Shown here: positions 25,854 to 32,097 of the stretch, piece after piece | Position numbering within the stretch: the first letter of the stretch is position 1 | Layout: each line of letters opens with the position of its first letter | Source of the DNA: Promethearchaeota archaeon | Lineage (GTDB): Archaea; Asgardarchaeota; Lokiarchaeia; Sigynarchaeales; SOKP01 | Assembly (NCBI GenBank): GCA_016839635.1 | Contig: JAEOTV010000266.1 | Location: 1 to 47,472 of the forward strand | DNA length: 47,472 bases | Direction of reading: 5' to 3' | Translations under genes and position numbers: made by a program | Notes under the pieces: generated by a model | What the model was told of the DNA's origin: nothing | What the model saw: only the letters and a program-made list of their open reading frames with translations | The model's database searches: none

Positions 25854-26027
25854 TTCTTCTCACGATTCCTATTTGAATTTGGGTATTTTTAAATTTTTTT
25901 GGAAAATAAGTATATCCTAGTAAAAGATTACAAAATTAAAAATTTTTGCTTTTATTAAGATTTAATGGTGATTTCAATTTTAGATTTTTTTTCGAAAATG
26001 TTTGTGGAACTTGAAAAATTTAAACAG

Positions 26028-26147
26028 CTAGAGAGGGATATTATTAATATTTAAAATTTCTGGAATTTTTCTGTTTCTTTCGAGCCAAGAAATCTCATGT
26101 TTCATATATCTCCAACTAATCTCGCATTTACCCATCTTTTCATCAGT
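26028..26147 (-). other. in-frame continuation of aIF1A beyond the premature stop
   Basis: Reading on past the TAA gives TDEKMGKCEISWRYMKHEIS, then WLERNRKIPEIL and a final TAG at 26028-26030. The pattern I-x-W-R-Y-x-x-x-x-(V/I)-x-W-L is the family's normal C-terminal helix, so these bases were recently, or still are, coding. Removing six to eighteen bases around the TAA, or reading the stop as an amino acid, would restore a protein of about 120 residues. Confidence 0.75.
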
Positions 26148-26402
26148 TTACGTCTCCCATTCCCACGGATTCACTATTACGAGATCAGCAATTCTTATCC
26201 AAACCCTCTTTTTGATCTTTCCCCGTATTCTACCCATCCTATGTTTACCATCTTCACAAAAAACTTCCATTCGCTCATTACCAAAAATGCCTACCACACG
26301 ACCATACATTTCTCCTAATCTTTTATTAGGAAATTTTACCCGAGTAACAACCGGTGGTTCTTGAGGGCCTCTCCTTTCTCCCTTACCTTTTTTTTTTGCC
26401 AT
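26148..26402 (-). CDS. eif1A: translation initiation factor aIF1A, reading frame cut short by an in-frame TAA
   Basis: The 84 residues give the basic N-terminus (MAKKKGKGERRGPQEPP) and the OB fold of aIF1A: RLGEMYGRVVGIFGNERMEV, CEDGKHRMGRIRGKIKKRVW and ADLVIVNPWEW. aIF1A binds the small subunit A site and promotes start selection. The family continues after PWEW with a conserved helix of about 35 residues. Here a TAA stop (26148-26150) intervenes and the expected helix follows in the same frame down to 26028. The truncated form would lack the C-terminal helix that packs on the OB fold. Confidence 0.9.
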   Translation of the reverse strand: MAKKKGKGERRGPQEPPVVTRVKFPNKRLGEMYGRVVGIFGNERMEVFCEDGKHRMGRIRGKIKKRVWIRIADLVIVNPWEWET

Positions 26403-26412
26403 AATTGATTAC

Positions 26413-26445
26413 TCTTTGACTTCAGCTAAAACCTGAAGTCAAAGA
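26413..26445. repeat. perfect 13-bp inverted repeat just upstream of aIF1A
   Basis: The arms TCTTTGACTTCAG (26413-26425) and CTGAAGTCAAAGA (26433-26445) are exact reverse complements around a 7-base loop. They lie 10 bases upstream of the aIF1A start on the minus strand and directly before a small plus-strand frame. It could be a leader hairpin controlling aIF1A, an operator palindrome between divergent genes, or a terminator. Confidence 0.75.
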
Positions 26446-26446
26446 A

Positions 26447-26605
26447 TTGACAAGCCAATTTGGTGAGTGGGTTAATTTATTCAACAGGATAGAGAAAAAA
26501 TATCGTAGTGTTATTTTCCACCAAAAAAAATTACTAAAAGAACCGAAAAATATAGACAGTAGAAAAAGACTTTATAAGATATTAAAGGAATTAAAAATGA
26601 AATAG
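26447..26605 (+). CDS. possible small basic protein (52 aa)
   Basis: A plus-strand frame from TTG 26447 to TAG 26603-26605 encodes a lysine-rich, probably helical peptide (TSQFGEWVNLFNRIEKKYRS, ending YKILKELKMK). Composition and regular hydrophobic spacing look like real coding sequence rather than noise. It lies in the 207-base gap between aIF1A and the cupin and is convergent with the cupin by four bases. The frame is also open a few codons upstream through the inverted repeat. It could be a small gene or a fragment of a lost one; no family was recognised. Confidence 0.35.
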   Translation: MTSQFGEWVNLFNRIEKKYRSVIFHQKKLLKEPKNIDSRKRLYKILKELKMK

Positions 26606-26609
26606 ACCT

Positions 26610-26951
26610 TTATGATTCTAATTTATCCTCTGGCATATAGCTTGATTTAATAAATACAACTTTAATTGGTTTATCAGAATCATTTCTGATATTGTGCATT
26701 TCTTTTGGTTCACATAAAAATACACTTCCTTGAGGTGCTTTATGGGCTTTATCATCAATTATCATTATGCCATCCCCTTCTGTGAAATAAAATGTTTCAT
26801 CAAGAATATTATGTCCATGAGCTTTTTCAGCCATTAATTCACCAGGTTTAAGTAAAATAATTCCCCAATCTATCGAAGGGCCCCTCATAAGATATTTCAC
26901 ACCAGATTCTCCACCTCGATATTCAAAATCTGTTTCATGAACTTTTTTAAT
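26610..26951 (-). CDS. cupin-domain protein, apparently with an ATT start
   Basis: The family-like sequence begins before the first GTG/ATG: KKVHETDFEYRGGESGVKYL is continuous with the downstream cupin. The only reasonable start is ATT at 26949-26951, six bases after GGTGG on the minus strand; a TAA closes the frame shortly upstream. The 113-residue product has cupin motif 1 (EKAHGHNILDETFYFTEGDG) with His and Glu metal ligands and motif 2 (EPKEMHNIRN). It is a single-domain beta-barrel that probably binds a metal. Substrate unknown. A GTG start at 26898-26900 would cut off the first strand. Confidence 0.8.
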   Translation of the reverse strand: MKKVHETDFEYRGGESGVKYLMRGPSIDWGIILLKPGELMAEKAHGHNILDETFYFTEGDGIMIIDDKAHKAPQGSVFLCEPKEMHNIRNDSDKPIKVVFIKSSYMPEDKLES

Positions 26952-27087
26952 TGTAAACCACCAATGGTGTAATTATGTTATAAAACAAATTATCTAGCGT
27001 AAATTATAAATCTTACCTATTATAAAGAGATTCATAGTTTATTATAATTACTCTCCCGACTTTAGAAAAATATAAAAGGTAAATTTT

Positions 27088-28275
27088 ATGATTCCTCCTT
27101 TCAGTCTTGCAAGTATCCCATATATCATTTTTGGTGCTGGTAAGTTAATTGAACTTTATAATATTATTCCGAAATTCGGAAATAAAGTTTTGTTTGTTAT
27201 TGGAGGTAGTTCATTACAACAGTCAGGTAAATGGAATGAAATTACTTCTAACCTTGAAAATAAATCAATCCAATTTTCTTTAGTCACTATTGCAAGAGAA
27301 CCATCTCCAACTGTTATTGATGAAATTGTAGCAAAATTTAGAAATAAAAATCTCAACTTAATTATCGGTATTGGTGGGGGGAGTGTTACTGATGCAGGAA
27401 AAGCAATTTCTGCTATGCTAACAAAAGAGGATTCAATCAAAAATTATCTTGAAGGGATTGGTAAAAAAATTCATGATGGTAAGAAGATACCATATATTGC
27501 AATCCCTACAACATCTGGAACTGGGAGTGAAGCGACTAAAAACGCAGTTATTAGTGAAATTGGCTCTGATGGTTTTAAAAAATCACTTCGTCATGATAAT
27601 TTAATACCTAATATGGCGATTATTGACCCTGAACTTATGATTTCTTGTCCACCATCGGTTTCAGCGGCTTGTGGAATGGACGCTTTCACACAACTACTTG
27701 AAGCATATGTTTCTTCAAAAGCAAATCCCATTACAGATGCTCTAGCTCATAGTGGGATGAAGTTCATGAGTCAAAATATCCTATTAGCATGCTCTACTGG
27801 TGCGTTAGATGTAAATGTTCGAGGGGCAATGGCGTATGGTTCATTATTGTCTGGAATTACTCTTGCTAATGCAGGTTTAGGAATTGTTCATGGAATGGCA
27901 TCACCAATTGGTGCTTTCTTCAAAATACCTCATGGAGTAGTATGTGGCACTCTTCTCGCTGAAGCAACTAAAGTGAATATTGAAATGTTGCAAAAACAAG
28001 GACTAGAAGGAAAACATGGGTTAAAAAAATATGCTCAAATAGGAGCATTATTAACAGATGAACCTTCTATAGAAGAAAATGAGATCCTTGTTTATTGTTT
28101 TGCTTTAACAGAAATACTTAAAAATTGGACTCAAAAATTCAAAATCGATCGATTAGGAAAATATGGTATAGAAGAAAAAGATCTCGATAAAATTGTAGAA
28201 AGTAGTGGATTAAAAAACAATCCAGTTAAGCTAAATAAAGAGAGAATTAAAAATATAGTGCTTAAGAGATTATAA
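27088..28275 (+). CDS. iron-containing alcohol dehydrogenase family protein
   Basis: The 395-residue enzyme shows the family's NAD-binding GIGGGSVTDAGKAIS (about residues 94-108), the TTSGTGSEATKNAVI motif, and metal ligands Asp in CGMDAFTQLLEAY, His in GIVHGMASPIGA and a further His in KIPHGVVCG. Group III Fe-ADHs reduce aldehydes or ketones, or oxidise alcohols, with NAD(P)H; physiological substrates vary (butanol, lactaldehyde, 1,3-propanediol and others). It has its own promoter region (26952-27087) and is convergent with a small GTPase gene. Confidence 0.92.
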   Translation: MIPPFSLASIPYIIFGAGKLIELYNIIPKFGNKVLFVIGGSSLQQSGKWNEITSNLENKSIQFSLVTIAREPSPTVIDEIVAKFRNKNLNLIIGIGGGSVTDAGKAISAMLTKEDSIKNYLEGIGKKIHDGKKIPYIAIPTTSGTGSEATKNAVISEIGSDGFKKSLRHDNLIPNMAIIDPELMISCPPSVSAACGMDAFTQLLEAYVSSKANPITDALAHSGMKFMSQNILLACSTGALDVNVRGAMAYGSLLSGITLANAGLGIVHGMASPIGAFFKIPHGVVCGTLLAEATKVNIEMLQKQGLEGKHGLKKYAQIGALLTDEPSIEENEILVYCFALTEILKNWTQKFKIDRLGKYGIEEKDLDKIVESSGLKNNPVKLNKERIKNIVLKRL

Positions 28276-28302
28276 GAATGAAATCATTAAAATTAAAAGA
28301 TG

Positions 28303-28818
28303 CTATATCTTTGTTACAAGCTTTTTTGCTAGCAGCTCAAAAGCTAATTGAACATTTTCACCTGTTTTTGAAGATATTTTTAAATAATCAAAAAAATCAT
28401 GATCCTCTTTAATTTGTAATGCAATACTATCATCGATAGTAATTTGATCTTTCAAGTCTAATTTTGTTCCTAGGAATATAATAGGGATATTAGGATCCCC
28501 TTGTCTACAAATATTAACCCATTGTTCAATTCGGCCTAAACTTGATGGTCTGGTGAGATCAAACAGTATTAAGGCTCCTCTTGCACCTCTTGCATAACTC
28601 TTTAATAAGGGTCTAAAATGTTCCTGACCTCCAAAATCCCATACTTGAAGTAATATTTTTTTATCTTCTATCTTAAGTTCTTTTAGGAAAAATTCCACTC
28701 CGATTGTCATTCGAGTATCCGCGAGAAATCTGCCTTCTATATATCTATAAAGGAGCGTAGTTTTACCAACACCACCCTCTCCAGCTGTAACAACCTTCAA
28801 AAGTATAGATTGTGGCAT
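28303..28818 (-). CDS. Rab/Ras-like small GTPase
   Basis: The 171-residue G domain has G1 GEGGVGKT (13-20), G2 Thr in MTIGVEF, G3 WDFGGQEHF with the catalytic Gln kept, G4 GTKLDL (TKxD variant) and G5 SSKTG. No C-terminal cysteine is present. It is closely similar to the GTPase encoded at 29376-29897 and is the last gene of a three-gene minus-strand run GTPase-PIN-GTPase, suggesting duplication around the PIN gene. GGQ in the G3 loop is Arf/G-alpha-like, and the TIGVEF switch is Rab-like. Confidence 0.94.
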   Translation of the reverse strand: MPQSILLKVVTAGEGGVGKTTLLYRYIEGRFLADTRMTIGVEFFLKELKIEDKKILLQVWDFGGQEHFRPLLKSYARGARGALILFDLTRPSSLGRIEQWVNICRQGDPNIPIIFLGTKLDLKDQITIDDSIALQIKEDHDFFDYLKISSKTGENVQLAFELLAKKLVTKI

Positions 28819-28935
28819 TTTTCTCCCTCAAATTCATAAACGAGTAAAATATTGATGATAAATTGTTCTTGGAATTAGTAGAATATAAAATTTTTATATT
28901 GAAACTTTAAAATGTATTAAGTGTTTTATATTTTT

Positions 28936-29379
28936 TTAAGCTCCGTCAATGGATAAATATTTCTTCTGCCTTAAAAAGATTGTATTAATCTTAATTAATT
29001 TAGCTTTTTTACGCAAATCTGAATCGTTTGTTGCTAAATATACGTTTTGATTTTCTAATTTTAAGTTCTTTAACTTTTTCAGTAGAAAATCATCAGTTGT
29101 TTCATTCTCTTTTTTGATATCCTCCAAGATATCAATATTATACTTTAGTTTATTTTTTTCAAGATATAATAAACCAGATTCAAGGAATCTGTTAAAGTTA
29201 GTAGCTCTCCTTTCTCTCTTTCTTTTCGATTCTAATTCATTAAAAATTTGTTGATAAATAATAAATCTAATTTCTCCTTCTATTTTAAACCTAATTTCAT
29301 CGAAATAATCAATTTTAAATTGAAAAGGAAGTAAAATGAAATTAGAATCGATTATTATTAAATTCTTTTTCGATTTCAA
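28936..29379 (-). CDS. PIN-domain ribonuclease-like protein (Fcf1/VapC-like)
   Basis: The 147-residue protein carries the PIN acidic set: Asp11 in LIIIDSNF, Glu in QQIFNELESK, Asp-Asp in ENETTDDFLLKKL, and TNDSDLRKKAK toward the end, closing FLRQKKYLSIDG. This fits Fcf1/Utp24-like archaeal PIN proteins involved in rRNA processing, with free-standing VapC toxins as the alternative; no antitoxin gene is adjacent. Its ATG overlaps the stop of the upstream GTPase (ATGA, four bases), so the two are translationally coupled. Confidence 0.8.
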   Translation of the reverse strand: MKSKKNLIIIDSNFILLPFQFKIDYFDEIRFKIEGEIRFIIYQQIFNELESKRKRERRATNFNRFLESGLLYLEKNKLKYNIDILEDIKKENETTDDFLLKKLKNLKLENQNVYLATNDSDLRKKAKLIKINTIFLRQKKYLSIDGA

Positions 29380-29897
29380 TACGATTGGCGCTCTAAAATT
29401 TTTCTTGTTAAAATATTGAAAGCTTCTTGAACATTTTCGCCCGTTTTTGAAGATATTTTGAGATAGTCAATTAAATTAAATTCATTTAGAAATGTCTTTG
29501 CATAATCATCGTCGACCATTATCTCACTCTCTAAATCTAATTTCGTACCTACAAAGAGAACTGGAAGATTTGGATCACCTTTACGCACAATATTAAGCCA
29601 CTGTTGCAAATTTTCTAAAGTAGTTATTCGAGTAAGATCAAACATCAACAGCGCCCCTTTAGCTCCTAAAACATAACTTTCAAGTAAAAATCGAAACCTT
29701 TCTTGGCCTCCAAAGTCCCAGAGTTGCAGTGTGCAATGCTTGGAATCGATGTTAGTCTCTTTTAAAAAGAATTCGACACCGATCGTCATTTTGGTTTCGG
29801 CTGAGAATTTTCCTTCAACGTAACGGTGTAGGAGTGTCGTTTTCCCTACTCCTCCTTCCCCTGCAGTCAATATTTTTAGAATGAACTTTTGTGGCAT
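29376..29897 (-). CDS. Rab/Ras-like small GTPase, first gene of a GTPase-PIN-GTPase operon
   Basis: The 173-residue G domain has G1 GEGGVGKT (13-20), switch I MTIGVEFFLKE, G3 WDFGGQERF, G4 GTKLDL and G5 SSKTG. The first 13 residues and most motifs are shared with the GTPase at 28303-28818, indicating a recent duplication. There is no membrane-lipid cysteine; the C-terminus is ILERQSY. The stop overlaps the start of the PIN gene. Control by or of RNA processing is possible from the coupling but unproven. Confidence 0.94.
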   Translation of the reverse strand: MPQKFILKILTAGEGGVGKTTLLHRYVEGKFSAETKMTIGVEFFLKETNIDSKHCTLQLWDFGGQERFRFLLESYVLGAKGALLMFDLTRITTLENLQQWLNIVRKGDPNLPVLFVGTKLDLESEIMVDDDYAKTFLNEFNLIDYLKISSKTGENVQEAFNILTRKILERQSY

Positions 29898-30204
29898 TGT
29901 AATTATTCTCTTCTTAATTTTTGGCTGATTTCTCTTAAATGTTTCTCTTCCGGAGCTTTTTATTAAGATAATTATATTTTTATGTTATAATAATAATTAA
30001 AAAACGTATTAATATTCTTTTTTGAAAAGATATTTTGAAATTAATTGAATGGAATAATAATTTTTTATTTATGTTTTTTATTGTTCTTTCGAATTTAAAT
30101 CAATAAAAAAGAATTTAAAAATAAATTTTATTAATTTTAACATAATAATTACTACTAGTCTTTTTTTAGAAATGTTAATAGATATAGATATAAAGTGATT
30201 AAAT
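29898..30204. other. AT-rich divergent intergenic region
   Basis: This 307-base stretch separates the GTPase operon (minus) from the cupin (plus) and must contain both promoters. TATA-like runs occur on both strands, for example around 29965-30000 and 30120-30145. I see no reading frame, tRNA or other RNA in it. Confidence 0.45.
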
Positions 30205-30498
30205 ATGAAAATGAAAAAGAAAATCCCCTCTGAAGATGAATTAAATAAATTGAAAGTAAATTCATGGGGTACGTGGAGTAAAGAAGTCAGTGAATTTGAT
30301 TGGTCGTATGGTGATACCGAAACTTGCTATATTTTGGATGGTGAGGTAGAAGTAACAGATTCAGATACAGGAGAAAAAATTGGATTTAAGAAAGGTGATC
30401 TTGTTCAATTTGAAAAAGGCTTAAAATGTGTGTGGAATGTGAAGAGACCGATCAGAAAGTATTATAGCTTTGATCTAGATTTTGGAGAAATTGATTAA
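30205..30498 (+). CDS. cupin protein, DUF861/EutQ-like
   Basis: The 97-residue single-domain cupin has the DUF861 pattern: NSWGTWSKEVSEFDWSYGDT, then ETCYILDGEVEVTDSDTG, and GDLVQFEKGLKCVWNV. Such proteins include (S)-ureidoglycine aminohydrolase-like and EutQ-like members, but most small archaeal ones are uncharacterised. The conserved Glu-x-Cys-Tyr motif could contribute metal binding. A T tract directly after the stop probably terminates the transcript. The gene is probably monocistronic. Confidence 0.85.
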   Translation: MKMKKKIPSEDELNKLKVNSWGTWSKEVSEFDWSYGDTETCYILDGEVEVTDSDTGEKIGFKKGDLVQFEKGLKCVWNVKRPIRKYYSFDLDFGEID

Positions 30499-30499
30499 A

Positions 30500-30516
30500 T
30501 TTTTTTTTCTTTTTTC
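30500..30516 (+). terminator. T-tract terminator after the cupin gene
   Basis: Seventeen bases, almost all T with one C, follow the stop codon at once. Archaeal RNA polymerase terminates at such T tracts without a hairpin. Confidence 0.5.
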
Positions 30517-30599
30517 TTAATATACTTATAATACTAAACAACTTTTTACTAATTCATTAATATAAAAAAACCAAAGTTAGAATTTAAAACAAATAACTG

Positions 30600-31082
30600 A
30601 TGTTTATGATTGAAAATGAAAAAATAGATTTTAGAAATTTTAAGGTTGACCAATTAGGTTTTGTTTTCAAAGATGTTGAAAAGCAAGCAAAAATTTTCGA
30701 AAATCTCTTTAATATTCCCAAGTTTCAATTTATTCCGCCTTTTCCAAACACAGTAATGTATAGAGGAAAGGAAGTCAGTGTTACAGCGAAATATGGATTT
30801 AGTCGTTATTTTAATGATATTCAACTGGAACTGATTCAAAATATTGAAGGGGATAGTATTTATAAAGAATTTATTGATAAAGGGAGAGAGGGGCTTCATC
30901 ATATTAGTCTTTTTATAGAAAATTTAGAAGAATATCTTGAAAAATTTAAAAAATATGGTTATGAAGTAGTATTTTCTGGGGCAATTAGCACTCAAAAATG
31001 GGTTTATTTGGACACGGAAGCAGATTTAGGCATTCTATTGGAATTACAAGAAGCTTTTAGAAGAAAAATGAAGAATAAATAA
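30600..31082 (+). CDS. glyoxalase/VOC-family protein with an altered metal site
   Basis: The 160-residue protein shows two beta-alpha-beta-beta-beta modules: VDQLGFVFKDVEKQAKIFEN, YFNDIQLELIQN, then GLHHISLFIENLEEYLEKF and LGILLELQEA. The layout resembles methylmalonyl-CoA epimerase and related vicinal-oxygen-chelate enzymes. The first metal ligand (normally His in DHIG) is Gln (DQLG), whereas HHIS and two Glu positions are kept. The activity may therefore differ from the family's usual lyase or epimerase chemistry. It is probably separated from the cupin by the T tract. Confidence 0.78.
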   Translation: MFMIENEKIDFRNFKVDQLGFVFKDVEKQAKIFENLFNIPKFQFIPPFPNTVMYRGKEVSVTAKYGFSRYFNDIQLELIQNIEGDSIYKEFIDKGREGLHHISLFIENLEEYLEKFKKYGYEVVFSGAISTQKWVYLDTEADLGILLELQEAFRRKMKNK

Positions 31083-31095
31083 GTTAAAACTTTTT

Positions 31096-31641
31096 TTATA
31101 ATTCAAATCGTTTTTTATCCTTATGTTCTTTTACAGAAATTTCTCTTTCACTAAGTCTATTGAGTTTTACTAAAGTATCTTTAATTGCTTTAATTTCTGC
31201 TCTAGTTGTAACTTTAAATTCTTGTAAATTGTCAAGAATTTCTTTCTCACTAAAGCCTTTATTATAGACTTCTTCGAATTTCGCAATTGTTTTCTCATGG
31301 TAGAAAATGTATTGTTTATTTAAGAAAGTAATTAACCAGTCTTTTTTTTCTTGTTTTTGAGATAATTCAAACATCTCATCCTGAATTTTTTGTAAAGTTT
31401 TCTTAAACTTTCGTGCTACTAACTCATCTTCAATTTTATAGAACTTCTTTAGAAATTTATTAAGTTTTCTTTTAAACAGTAATGTTGGAATAAAGGATAA
31501 CAAGAACAACACTAATGTGATACCGGACATCCAAATAGCAGCTATTGTATTATAAATGGCTACAATTAGGATAATTGCTACGAGAAAAAGAAACCACTTT
31601 CTTCCAATTGTTTTTATTATAACAATATACTTTTTTGGCAA
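31096..31641 (-). CDS. membrane-anchored coiled-coil protein (unknown)
   Basis: The 181-residue protein starts at TTG 31641 (MPKKYIVIIKTIG). It has two N-terminal hydrophobic helices at about residues 15-32 and 36-55, and then a long charged helical region (about 58-181) typical of a coiled coil facing the cytoplasm. The end is very basic (KEHKDKKRFEL). I know no family. It is convergent with the VOC gene, with 13 bases between the stops, and lies directly downstream of the 5S rRNA on the same strand, separated by the 5S terminator. Confidence 0.65.
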   Translation of the reverse strand: MPKKYIVIIKTIGRKWFLFLVAIILIVAIYNTIAAIWMSGITLVLFLLSFIPTLLFKRKLNKFLKKFYKIEDELVARKFKKTLQKIQDEMFELSQKQEKKDWLITFLNKQYIFYHEKTIAKFEEVYNKGFSEKEILDNLQEFKVTTRAEIKAIKDTLVKLNRLSEREISVKEHKDKKRFEL

Positions 31642-31717
31642 GGTTTCAGAGTAAGAATTATTCCGTATTAATTAAAGATATAATTTATTGCTTAAAAACT
31701 TAATTTTCGATGAACTC

Positions 31718-31722
31718 AAAAA
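31718..31722 (-). terminator. T5 run downstream of 5S rRNA
   Basis: On the minus strand ACCCTTTTTGAG follows the 3' strand of the 5S terminal helix by 12 bases. A short T run is the usual archaeal termination signal. Confidence 0.45.
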
Positions 31723-31734
31723 GGGTAACAACAT

Positions 31735-31916
31735 ATAACCACATAAAAAAGCGTGACCGGGTATTTTCCTTGTATGCCATGACCGTAAGCAAACTTACAG
31801 TTTGTAGTTTCCCATAGATCGCAACTACAGTACTATCTACAACGCGAAACAAGTTTAACTTCCGGGTTCGGATGGTTCCAGCGCAGTAGCGAATTGCTAC
31901 TAATTTATGTGGTTAT
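31735..31916 (-). rRNA. rrf: 5S ribosomal RNA with an extra segment of about 50-55 nt
   Basis: The minus strand contains the universal core CCATCCGAACCCGGAAGTTAA (loop B/helix III/loop C) and the loop E region AGTACTG...TGGGAAAC. A perfect 13-bp terminal helix (31904-31916 with 31735-31747) closes the molecule. Helix IV pairs TTGTAG with CTACAA. A normal 5S is about 120-125 nt; this one is about 182 nt. The excess lies between helix IV and the 3' strand of helix I (about 31748-31801) and begins with a 7-bp hairpin, CUGUAAG and CUUACGG around UUUG. No 16S or 23S gene is nearby. Confidence 0.88.
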
Positions 31917-31934
31917 AAACTTTATTTTGAACCA

Positions 31935-31942
31935 TTTTATAA
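31935..31942 (-). promoter_or_regulatory. TATA box of the 5S rRNA gene
   Basis: TTATAAAA on the minus strand is centred about 22-23 bases upstream of the predicted 5S 5' end, close to the usual archaeal TATA-box distance. Confidence 0.6.
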
Positions 31943-32097
31943 GGTCGGTTATTTTATAAGAAAATACTTACTTATAATGGTTACAAGTAAATAGGAATAA
32001 TTAAAGCTAATAAAAAAACTTTTCTGTAATATATTTATTAGATTTGAAGAAAAATAAGTTTAAAAAGGAATAATGTAAAAGATTTACATTAGATTTA

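Noticed and set aside
26446..26609. Possible tRNA near the aIF1A/cupin gap (GGGTTAATTTATTC resembles a T-arm)
   Set aside because: No acceptor, D or anticodon stems could be paired around it; the stretch reads better as a small coding frame.
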